Assembly (NCBI GenBank): GCA_963920575.1
Contig: OY986969.1
Span: 3,172,001 to 3,236,000 of the forward strand
DNA: 64,000 nt
DNA from: Narthecium ossifragum
Lineage: Eukaryota; Streptophyta; Magnoliopsida; Dioscoreales; Nartheciaceae
Direction: 5' to 3'
The notes under the pieces are model-generated. The model saw only the letters and a list, made by a program, of their open reading frames with translations. It had not been told where the DNA came from and did no database searches. The translations under genes were made by a program, and so were the position numbers. Within the stretch, counting starts at the first letter, position 1; each line of letters begins with the position of its first letter. This document shows positions 32,035-43,900 of the stretch, piece after piece.

Positions 32035-35000
32035 TTAAGGAGCAGAAATATCGGCATCTCCATCATCAGAAACAGAGGAGCCGCCTGTTCCTAGTTCATT
32101 CTCCCAGTCATTCTGGCGCACCCCGATGAGCCTTTTCTGCTGCTCTGAACAATCAAGTTCATAGAATCACTTGTCAATCCAGAACAATTAGATACAGCGA
32201 AAGGCCGATGAGAAAGTTATGAATAGGCTGGCTTACTCTTGTTGGTGATTGCACTGCGTGTCATAGCCAAGAACTCTTCCCACTTGTACTGGCTTAGTTC
32301 TCGTTTCTCTTCCTCGGAGAGTTCAAAGTTGGGCTCTCTACCACACATGAAAGCCGCTCTGTCAAGAAAACAGAAGGCTCCATACTCAGAATTCTGAAGT
32401 GTGAGAATTCATCGTGGGGAATACTTTACTAAAAACACAAGAAATTAAGTCTAATGTACTGGAAAAACAATGAGGGAACCGCATGCTAAGAAGGCGCATC
32501 ATTTGCATACAACATGGTATACCTTTCATGGATACTTTATAACACTATAGGATGAGAGGGACATCAACTTGAAATGGGCATAATTCGCTTAGCTACCTGT
32601 CATACAATCGTGCAGCTTCCTCTTGCGATCCAACAGTACCCAAGTGGATTTGTTTCTTGTCGACTTTTATTGCAGCTTGCCACTTCATGTTCTTAAAATA
32701 GACACCCCTCATGATACATGGTTCTTGGTCAACATAGTGCTTTCTCCTATGTTGCTTCCTGCGTTTTATTTCTTTCACTGCAGAGATACATAGTAGATAT
32801 CACTGTTAAGACTTAATACCCGATCAGAACGGAACACTGGAGGCCTAATAACTCTCCTACGGTTTTCATGCAAGGCTCTATCCATAACCATTAATATGAC
32901 TTCTCTTTCTATTAAAGGTCAACAGCATTTGTGCAGGTATGCACTCACTCTTAGATGGATAAAGATGTATGTGTCACATTCATAGTCACAAATGCAATAA
33001 TTGGGACTGGAAGTGAGTTGAGCCATGCCAAATAGCAGTTTGATCAATCTGCCCTATGGTTTTCATGTAGGTCTGAGCTCTAACATTTTTTCGTTCCTGG
33101 TATGACAGAGCAAAGGAAAGCTGCTGGGCTATTTAGACACTCCTTGTTTGACAATAACAAACCAAACACGACTTGAACTTAAGCCAATTTTCAAGCACAA
33201 ACTGAAGCATGACATCTCCAACTTAAATCCCAGGTTCCAATCGAGTCTCAAGCTAGACCCCAAGCTCGATCCCTAACCACATCCAAGCTAGCATTTACAA
33301 GTGTGGTGATCCATTAACTTAGATGAGCTAAGGTTGGGCCGCTAGAGCTCTATTCACATAGTCCTCAAACAGTGGCTAGGGCATTAATAAGGACTGTAGG
33401 ACCTGGAATGTTGAGAAATGGAAAGGTGCAGTGTACCTGGAGGATTTCTTATATCAAATCATGCACATTGAGATACGTGGGCAAACAATAACAGATATCT
33501 GGATAACTACAGTTACAACCACAATGAAGAAACCTAAACCCACTGACTACAGTTAGGCTCTACAGAATCTTCTAGATCCCTTTACATCATAATGATAATG
33601 AGGAAAAAGTTGACGAGTCAAACAAGGCTGTGAGTCACAAATAAACATTTAAATAAGTTCAACAGTTGACCTTGCTCAAAAGTGCTATCAACAAATAACT
33701 CATGACATAAGCAAACAAGATATTAGTATATATTCCACCACTAAAAGGAAGTGGCCCTAGAACCAGGTGCTTACCAAATATTTAAAGTTTTAAATACTTG
33801 GAATAGCATAAATGATTTATGAGAAAATATTATGATTTCACACGTACACACCATCATTAGGAGCAACATCTGGAAGTTGTTCTGAAAAGGAAAAAAAACC
33901 TGGAAAATGGTAATTTGGTTCCTCCTTTGATGAGCTGGAAACAAGTACATTTGAAGGTCCAGAGCAATCTTCGGACTTGTTACCCTGTGGACCATACCAA
34001 ATAACAGAACTTGAAATGATATCAAATTGGACGTGTTACTGCTGAGACTCAAATAAAGTAGAAGGCGCATGAGTATTCAACAATGGAATATTTTTTTCTC
34101 AAATGTCAAGGATTGCAGTGTCCAACACTTCCCCACAGGTAAAATCACAAAGGGAGAAAAATGGCTATGGTAATTTCAATTCAACATCAAGTTCAACAAG
34201 AACTTATTTGTAACATGAGTTCATATATGATGGATTCACTAAGGAATGTTGAAAAATATACAACCACAAAGAAACAGATGCTGATATAAATCCTATCTCA
34301 GATGCATAGACAGAAAATTCAAATCCTAATCAGGACCTCAGATGTTCAAAAGACGTAAAGCTTATAGTCTAGTCTAGCAGAAAAGCCTAGCAAGACTTGT
34401 GCTTTTACATCGGGCTATTAAGTCAAAAGAAAGTCCGAAACAGAGATGTTTTTGTTCTATTCAGACTGTAGAACATCGATAATCCCAATAAGAGCTTAGA
34501 TTTCCAAATGACTCTCAAATGTGCCTTAAGAAAAGAAAGCGAACTGAACAACTGACTCAAGGCAGGTTTAAAGTTGAAATGTGGCGAGGAAGAAAGACTG
34601 CTATTTGGGTAAGAACATACCTGTCCCTGATTTTGATGGCCTACATCATCTGATGGCAAAGAATGTGCACTGGATAACTTGATGGTTTGCTTATCGTTCT
34701 CCACCACACCGTCATTCTCAGTGGACGTAATAGATTCAACTGCAAAAATGTCTTCTTCTGGAGAAAAAACAATAAACTTGGTCAATATCTTGATATGCTG
34801 AATGAAGCTTCAGGTACATGCATCAAATAATGAATATGAAGCATAATACAAGAATGAAGTAAGAGACCGTGTACTTGAGGAGGTAACATAGATGTCTACA
34901 TCTTCACGAACACTTGACACTTGAAATTGAGGATCCAAAACATACCACTCAAAAAGCAGAGACCGTGCAGAAATAACAGATTAGAACTAGCCAAGATACC

Positions 35001-35214
35001 AAAAAAAAAATCCAGTCTAAAATGGCAGGCAAAAGTAAAATGAGCATTATGTTGAATACATGTATGAGAAACCGCTATAGAAGATAATATTGCTTCATTC
35101 TGCCTAAATGCGAAATAAAATTAGTGGAAAATAGCTACTGATTTAGCAAAGTAGCCATTGATTTAGCATACCAGACCAGAGTCCCAAAGTTCTGCGCCTT
35201 CTTAGACTGACCAT
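32035..35214 (-). CDS. AP2/ERF-like transcription factor of the At4g13040 (APD1) type
   Basis: Coding exons on the minus strand are 35214-35172, 34757-34621, 33984-33852, 32777-32597, 32358-32237 and 32144-32035, all GT-AG with compatible phases, giving 241 residues. The start MVSLRRRRTLGLWS matches the very conserved N-terminus of this single-copy family. Exons 2-3 encode a Ser/Asp-rich linker. The single AP2 domain spans exons 4-5: CIMRGVYFKNMKWQAAIKV, KKQIHLGTVGSQEEAARLYD, then RAAFMCGREPNFEL. KWEEFLAMTRSAITNKK follows, and the tail is acidic. AP2 domains bind GCC-box-like DNA in the nucleus. The Arabidopsis relative is reported to act in disease defence linked to salicylic acid, but transfer of that role is inference. 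A non-coding 5' exon may exist near 36938-37030 (donor CCCTG|GTACAT), unproven. Confidence 0.88.
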
Positions 35215-38200
35215 TGCTGCTGCAATTTTTCGTACTGCATATAATTGAATGAGATATGTTGGACTCCGGAAAGTATCCAACAAGAAAAAGAGGCTTGAAC
35301 TTCAAATAAGTTATGTGTGATATATGGAGCTTACAATGCATATCCATCATTTAGCTTATACAAGTATGATACAAAGTTTGCAGTGATACGCTGTGGCAAA
35401 ATTAGTTTCTAACGCCAGTTATGTATCAGAAGTTTATATAGCAGGCATAGCATAATCATAGATGGGATTCTGGCCCAAGCATACTATTCTTTACTGAGAC
35501 GAACTGTTGTCCTATACAAGACGACCAGTACAAGCAGAAATAAGTCATCGTCTGAACTAGAGAGTTCGGTTCTAATTTTTCAAGCATGATGCAAGAGTAG
35601 TGAAAGGGAAGGCATCCTACCACAAGATATATCACTGACACTGATGCATGCACCAAAGCAGTTCCACTTCACAGATTGCTAGCACAGACAATGTTCTTGT
35701 CTATACAAGGACAGAAGGTTGAAGGCAGCGGCAAAAAGAAGAGAGTTGTATTTGAATCTACTAGCTAATCATGATAGCATCAAATGAGACAGGAATCAAG
35801 AAGCAATAGGCAGAGCATGAAGCATTAGCATAAAGAACTGATATCTGCAAATGCGTCTATCATATAAAAGTGAACCGTGTTAAAGATCAGATGCTCAAGC
35901 TTCTAAAGATCGAACATAACATCCTACATAACAGTTTGCTATATCAAACTGAAGTTCTTCCAATTATTTAAGCAGCTAGGAAATAATAGCAAAACAGAAA
36001 CACCAACATGACAAAACAGAAATGTGGAGCTTGGTTTGGACTAGAAAAGAAGAGATGAAAACAGTTCTCACAAAAACATATTATGAAGCAAGAATTGGCC
36101 TTACAACAAACAGAAGGGTGGTATATTATGGACTGCACGAAAAATCAACTATCAAGTTTCATCAATGTATTCCTAGGAGGCAGACATCTTAAAACAAACA
36201 GAAGGGTGGTATATGGTGGACTGCAGGAAAAAATTAATGTATACCTAGGCGGCTGCTCATTTGCTTAAACAAATGTGTTCATCATAAGTTCTCCAGAAAC
36301 TTATATTTATTTCTCTTTTCTGTGAAGTCAACTGACCCAGCTTCCTCATAAACACTGCTTCAACATCAACTGACTAGAAGTACTACCTTAAAGCTATGAT
36401 GATACAGCAGATGAAGAAACGAGCATTCAATCACTCTACTCATCAGCCACCTTATCATCTTCCTCACATTCACCCGAAAAAGGTAAACAAGTTCCTGATC
36501 TTGCAAGACCATTGTAATAACCCAAGCTCTTGACAACCAGTACAGAACAAACCTTTGAATAGAATCCCCCATACACAGCTATTATACGAAGCCTAAATGG
36601 CAAGAAAACAGACAAGAAATACAAACCCCTCAGTGAAACAAATACCAATCAATCAATAAAAAAATCAATCAACCACCTCAAATATCAAAAAGCAACAAGA
36701 CCAACTAAGCATACCCCCCTTGATTCCAAAGCCTATATAATATGTGATACCAACCAAAACCCACAAACTCAAACAACACAAAATCATTCTAACTTTCCAA
36801 GACACCAACCTCCGCCACAACACAATACCAAAAACACAACAAAAGGAACGCACAAACTAAAAGCAGTATAAAGAGATTGCAGCAAGCAAATCAAATCAAC
36901 AAAGAAGCATGAAAGCAAGGTGATCAATCCATGTACCAGGGAAGCAGCTTCCAAGGTTCCTGGACAGCCGGAAACCGGATTCCTGGAGGGATCCCGAGGA
37001 GGACAAGGCTTATACTACCATCCACCACCTTTCTAGTCCACCATATCTCCTCCAACCCCTGCTCATCTCCATACAGGGGCCTGTCTCAAATGACTTGTGG
37101 GGTTGGAGGGGGAGATAGGGGAACGTATGTTTTGTGTTTATTCTACTCTCCGAGGGAATTCCATGGATGCCCCCCCACCCTCTCTTGATTGCCTATATCC
37201 AGAGTACCCCCCCACGTAACCCTTCTGATCTCATTTTGGTAGGTAATAATTGTTTTAAAAAACTAGAATAATCCCCCGCCACCTTCCCAAAACCCCTCTT
37301 CGCTTGTCGCTTTCTAGGTTTCTTGCGTCTCTCGAAATTAAAATCCTTCATGATATATGGATCGAAAAGATGTCTATAATTTCCTTTTTCTACGAACAAG
37401 ATGTCACCTTTGTCTCCGGAAATACGCCAATTCCTGCGTGAAATCATGCTGTAACCTTCCAAATATAATCTTCTTTTCCAAAAATACCAGGAATGCATCA
37501 TTACTAGCTTATACACAAATTCCAATTTTTTCACTTGAATAATCCAGTTGCGACTAAACCCTAATTTGTCGGCGCGTAGCATCAGAGTTCAAACAAGAAA
37601 AAAAAAAGCCCAAAAAAACCATCCCCAAGCGTCCAAATTCCGATTAAAACTCCAAATTGAAGAAAAAATAGAGAAAATTCGGCTTCCAATTTCCGAAACT
37701 CCAAAATTAATCGACCGATAACTCCTGCTCGGACCCCCATAGAACCCCTTTGCAAACGCAATTAAAGCCCTAATAAGTCCATTATCAACTCTAACAAATC
37801 ATCAAACCAAGTGAAGGTCGGTAATTAGAAAGAAAACAAAGAAAGCCCCCAAGATAAACCCTAGCGACCGATGGCGGCGGTGGAAGGGTAATCTAGTCAT
37901 TCCAACGGAGTGGCACTTCCGAGAATAATACATGGAATTGGGGGTATTAAGGGAAAAAGGTTGGCGAGCACCGATGTTGTGGTGGTTGGAAGCAAAGGTG
38001 GCCAAACGGCGTGCGGATAACGTCCTTCCCTTCCTCCTCCCGATCTGCGCGGCCACATTCTAATATCCTACTCTTCCCTTCCTGTCTTTCATCCTCGGCC
38101 GTTGGATTAAGAAACGGCTCATGTGGATGACGGAAATGAGCCGTTGGGGTGGTTGGAGGTGGGAAGCTACGGTGGGACACGTGTCGAGATATGGTTTGCT

Positions 38201-39183
38201 TGATGGAGATGCCCTTAGATACAGGTGGAATCCGGAAAGAGACAACGAGAGTTGACCTCATCCTAAATGACCCAACCATCTTTTGAAAAGGGTTGGATTG
38301 ATTAGGGGTTTTGGGTTCAGGAGTCATCTCAATTCGGCCATTGATTGGATTAGTGAAGCCACCTGGTAGCATTTGATTCGTCAAAATGGTCCAATGTGAT
38401 GGCCACGTGTGTCATTAGGCCGCGTCAAGTCTGGCGATGATGTCCAGGTGGCCCGAACTTAATTCCTAATACAAATATTTTCTTGAGGTTCTAAAATATT
38501 GATTTTGTGACATGATTACATGATTTTTTTAAAGATTAGTTTTAAAAACAAAGAATAACCCCGTCTTAGACACATTCGGCTCAATACTGTATAACTTGAA
38601 TGTTAATTATGTGAAAATCGTTGTCACAAATGACTCCAAAGTCAATTAAAGTTCTGACTAGTTTTGAGGCTTTTAGATTTTATACGAGACCAATAAACTG
38701 AGAGTGAGGTCTTTTTTATCAGCTTTTAGATTAAATGATTAGAGTAACATAATATCATAGCTATAGAGAAATGTCTCGCGCATTCGACAAAATTCATCAC
38801 GGAAGGAATTTGTCAAAGCGAATGAGCCTATGGTGAATGGATATTTTCATTTTGAGAAATAATAACTTTTTACCTACCATATTATTCTAATCAAAACCAA
38901 AAGCAATTTTTTTTATATTTAAACAACCAGATTGCAAAAAAAAATTAATCTGTCCCATCGCAAGAATTATTTCCTGTTAAATATCAATATGGACAATAAG
39001 AGGGTTTATTTTTTCTAAAACATAGGAAAACACAATATGAACGTCATGTTCTATAAATGATGAACATTGCAGCCTTTAACACTTAATAACACAGGAGATG
39101 AGTATATCAACTTCACTTGAATAGTTCATTTTCAATGATAGACTCATAAAATAGAGTCCTTGATGTTGAGTTTGTGGAGCATG
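35215..39183. other. 5' UTR introns/promoter region of the AP2/ERF-like gene and intergenic DNA
   Basis: Upstream on the minus strand lie a possible non-coding exon (about 36938-37030) and promoter sequence to about 38.4 kb. The minus-strand frames at 37193-37582 and 37947-38384 have no recognisable domain. A roughly 90-bp tandem duplication (aaacagaagggtggtatat...) is at 36103-36255. From 38.5 to 39.18 kb nothing is seen. Confidence 0.4.
38176..38185. promoter_or_regulatory. Palindromic G-box/ABRE GACACGTGTC
   Basis: This perfect 10-bp palindrome around CACGTG is typical of bZIP/bHLH targets. A second CACGTG lies at 38404-38409. Both lie upstream of the minus-strand AP2/ERF-like gene, though about 3 kb from its ATG. 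Confidence 0.45.
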
Positions 39184-39511
39184 ATTGTTCCGGATTATGA
39201 TACGGACCAGATTATGACACACTACGCAGAGATGACGGGTTTCGAGGCAGCGCTCCGGCGGAGATCAACCTGTTGACATGGGCAGCTTATGTAATTTTCT
39301 ATACCCTATGTGCCGAAACCCTAAGATATAAGAGTTTATATGAACGGTTGTCATATATAACATATATATAAACGACTCTTTGCCTCTGAGATAATGAAAA
39401 ACCTCCGACGACTCTATGGACGTAGCTCTATTATAAGATGAGCCACGTAAAATCTTGTATTTATGCGTTCTTCTTCTTCTTCTTCTTCTTCTTCGATATT
39501 AGATCCTAACA
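39184..39511. repeat. Candidate solo LTR or LTR remnant (copia-like)
   Basis: The segment has a copia LTR look: a tatataacatatatataaacg tract, ctgagataatgaaaaacc, gccacgtaaaatcttg, then a TTC microsatellite (39468-39494) and an ending cctaaca. No target duplication was found, so the boundaries are guesses. Confidence 0.35.
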
Positions 39512-39784
39512 CTATTAAAAGGGTTTTATGGACCAAAGTGGTTTTCCATAACTAAAGCTGCTGAACTCTGATAACAACAGCCAACATGCGCTTCCCTTTA
39601 TTAACACGCCTTTCTGTCTATAATTCATTCGTATGGCTGTCGATGACAAACTGGAATCCATTGTTATGGAGGCATCAATCTTCATTCAAAAGATACGATT
39701 TCTATTTGGTTCTTAATTAGAACCAAGATTAAGCCTGCATCTTGTTTCTTTAGTTCTGTGGCTTATAGGTAACATACTATGTAG

Positions 39785-40367
39785 TGTTGGTTTAGATCTC
39801 ATCGTAGAAGAATGAACCCGGCAAAAGAACTCGAGCGTCGATGTCGATGGAAAGAAGATGCTTCAAGGCGCGTTACGTCGTCGCTTTCCTTAAGACGATA
39901 TTTGCCCCCACCACTAAGAATCTAGTGATGTGCACCAGGGTTGCAGCAAATTCGCCTCCAGGATACAATGAAGCCCGATCTTAGATCGATGTTTGACAAG
40001 ATTATGCACTAATAAAGTCAAACCCGAACTTCCTTAATTGAGATTTCTATTCCAGCAACTTAGAGACTTGAAAACCTTCAAATAGAAGATGAGAAGAAAA
40101 TATACTGAATTTATGGTGAATTCCAAAAGGCATTTTCGGATTTGACATGAAGGCTATTTATAGAGTGAGGTAGTTATCACATGAGGAGGTGTCTTTGAAA
40201 AGGCACTTCTTCATGTTGTTTATATGCATGAACACTAATGAAAACATGCCTTTTCATGTTTAAACATGAAGAGATGCTTGTGAATAGGTGTATATTCATG
40301 AATGGATGCTTCATGAAAAGGTGTTTATTCACAAAAAACCAAAACCATATTTTGAAAAACTTCAACA
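39785..40367 (-). repeat. 3' LTR of the copia element
   Basis: Near-identical partner of 46383-46965. Confidence 0.93.
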
Positions 40368-40379
40368 ATCCCCCACCAT
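40368..40379 (-). other. Polypurine tract of the copia element
   Basis: The minus strand reads ATGGTGGGGGAT directly before the 3' LTR start TGTTGAAG. Confidence 0.7.
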
Positions 40380-40927
40380 TTTCAAAATATAAAAACAAAC
40401 AAAACATTGCTGGAATAGGAAAGTTTATGCATAAATGAAGGTATCTTGCTGATTTAAACCTTCATGTAGTAAAAATATATCAAAGCTAATCAGGATGACA
40501 TAGTAGACTAAGCTTTGAACTTGTGATCCTATTTGATTAGCCGGACATACCTTACACATATTCTTTCTTCTCTTTAGAAAGTTCACGAAGCCGACACGTG
40601 GATTGGCCTTGTGTCTATATCCTGATTTCATGAGCGCTTTAGAGACCAAGCCTAAGTCTCATAGAAGGCGGCACCACCTTCGACACTCATATAGGTAAGC
40701 TTATTGGAAGTGTCCTGCAATTAACATACTTCAACAAACATGTTATAAGCCTATTAAGTGCAAATTGCACAACCTCCACAATATTCATTGCAGTACCAAG
40801 CACTTTAACCTTGGGATGATAAATTAATTTTGATATATATTTATAGTGCTTCCGATCACTACATATAATGTACTTTGACTCATTGAACTCAAGACTTGTT
40901 AATTACAAGTGTTGAGTTGAGTTTTCA

Positions 40928-43900
40928 TTATTGGTGATCATTCATTACTGGCTTTAGCCCCATCCCTTTTGATGTTTTCCACATCAAATCCCTCGCAAGT
41001 CCTTTTGTTAATGGATCTGCCAAGTTTTGACAAGACCTCACAAAATCAATAGTAATTACTCCATCAATGAGTAAATTTCTAACAAAACTATGTCTTAGCC
41101 CAATATGCCTAGATTTTCCATTATAGGCATTATTATAAGCCCGTGACAATGTTGCTTGACTGTCACAATGTATAGATATAGGAGGCATTGGTTTAGGTCA
41201 AATAGGAATTTCTAATAATAAATTCCTCAACCATTCTGCCTCTTTACCACATGATGCCAATGCTATAAATTCTGCCGCCATGGTAGAATCTGTTATACAT
41301 GTTTGCTTTTTAGATCCCCATGAAATAGCTCCTCCACCAAAAGTGAATATCCATCCACTTGTAGATTTATAATCATCACTTTCAGTGATCCAACTAGCAT
41401 CTGTGAAACCCTCCAACACCGTTGGATAACCATTGTAGCAAATACCAAAATCAATGGTTTTCTTCAAATATTTTAATATTATGTATACAGCATTCCAATG
41501 AATATTACTAGGATTACTAGTGTACCGACTCAACATTCCAACTGCAAAAGCAATGTCAGGTCTAGTGCATGTCATAGTATACATTAAACAACCAATTACT
41601 CTAGCATATTCTAATTGGTCTACAACTCTACCCGTGTTCGGATAAAGTTTCATATTATAGTCAAAAGGGGTATTTACAGGTTTACAATCAAAATGATTAA
41701 ACCTTTTCAAAATCTTCTCGATATAATGAGATTGGGTAAGTATTATACCCTCATTATTTCTGATGATTTTAATTCCAAGAATTACATCAGCAATACCCAA
41801 GTCCTTCATGTCAAAGTTTGATGACAAAAATTTCTTTATATTTTGGATACTTTCATTATCAGTTCCAAAAATTAACATGTCATCAACATATAGACATATA
41901 ATGATACCTTTATTTCCATGAAATTTGCTATAAACACATTTATCAGATTCATGCATTTTGAATCCATTAGCAAGAATGGCCTGGTCAAATTTTTCATGCC
42001 ATTGCTTTGGGGTTTATTTTAGGCCATAAAGAGACTTAATTAATTTACAAACTTTACGCTCTTGGCCAGGCATAACAAACCCTTCAGGCTGTTCCATGTA
42101 AATTTCTTCATCGAGCTCGCCATTCAAGAATGCCGTCTTAACATCCATTTGATGAATTTCATATTTATAAATGGATGTCAAAGCTATTGAGGTTCTAATA
42201 GTGGCAATTCTTGCAACAGGTGCATAGGTATCAAAATAATCAATACCTTCTTTTTGCTTGAAGCCTTTAGTAACAAGTCTTGCTTTAAATTTTTCTATGG
42301 TGCCATCAACCTTCCTTTTCCTCTTGAAAATCCACTTACACCCAATTGGATTAGATCCAGGAGGTAGGTCTACTAATTTCCAAACATTATTTCCCATGAT
42401 GGAATCCATTTCATCATTAATGGCCTCTTTCCAAAAAGCTGCATCTTGAGACTTCATAGCCTCTGCATATGTTAAAGGATCAGATTCTATACTTGCTGAA
42501 ATCATTAACTGATTGTAACATGAATCTCTTGATCCTTCCACCAAGTAAACTATAAAATCTGGTCCTAAAGACTTTTCCTTTCTTGGTCTCTTGCTTCTCC
42601 TTAATTCAAGAGGCTCACTTAGATCACCAGATTCATAGTTAGTTCTAATAGGTTCCACCATCTTATCATTAATAGATGGAATTGAACTGAACCTATTTTC
42701 ATAAAATTCTGCATCTCTTGATTCAATTACCGTATTAACATCAACATAACTATTGGGTTCAATAACTAAGAACTTATAACCCTTACTATGTTGAGCATAA
42801 CCCAAGAAAATGCATTCAATGGCTTTTTGTCCAAGTTTTCTAATTTTAGGTTCAGGTAACCGGACAATAGCTCGACATCCCCACACCTTAAAATGACTAA
42901 GGTTGGGTTTCCTTTTCTTCCATAATTCATATGGAGTTACTTTGGTATTCTTGAGGGGTACTCTATTTAATATGTAACATGCTGTCATAAGAGCTTCTCC
43001 CCAAAAGCTATTATTTAGCCCAGCATTTACAAGCATAGAGTTGATCATTTCAACTAGAGTTCTATTTTTCCTCTCCGCTACTCCATTTTGTTGTGGAGTG
43101 TAAGCAATAGATGTCTCATGTATAATGCCTACATCTTCACAATATTGAGGAAAATGATATTCACCTCCTCTATCCGACCTTAAGCATTTAATCTTAGCTT
43201 CACATTGATTTTCAACTTCCATTTTATAAGCTTTAAAATTTCTAAGAACTTCATCTTTAGCATGCATAAGGTAAACATAACAAAATCTGGAAAAATCATC
43301 AATAAATGTAACAAAATAATTCTTTCCACCTCTAGTTGGAGTACTATGCATGTCACATACATCACTATGTACAAGTTGTAACAAAGAAGAAGTTCTGATT
43401 ATTTTAGGAAATGATTTTCTAGTTATTTTTGCTTTCATGCAAATATGACATTTTTCATTCATATCATTAGCAAACTTAGGTATCAAATCTAGGACTATCA
43501 TATCATGCATTTTCCTAGTATTCACATGTCCTAAGCGAATATGCCAAAGAGAAAAGGAGTCAATCATATAACTAGAAATATCAACTTTATTAATATTAAG
43601 TTTAAACATGCCCTCATACATATAGCCTTTCCCAACAAATGAACCTCCTTTGGTCAATACAAACTTATCCGACTCAAAGACTAATTTAAACCCAAATTTA
43701 TTAAGAAGACCCCCAGAGACAAGGTTCTTCCTAACATCAGGTACATGATAAACATCTGTCAGAGTTAGAATTTTGCCAGAAGTAAACTCTAACTCAACTA
43801 TTCCTTTGCCTTTAACTACGGCAGTAGATGAATTTCCCATGTAGAGAAAACAACCATCTTCAACAGGTTCATAAGTCTTGAAAAGACTCTTGTCTTTGCA

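Noticed and set aside
37193..37582. 129-codon minus-strand frame upstream of the AP2/ERF-like gene
   Set aside because: No recognised domain or splice partner, and basic/aromatic composition typical of AT-rich promoter DNA.
37947..38384. 145-codon minus-strand frame
   Set aside because: No family resemblance. It lies in the promoter zone with G-boxes.
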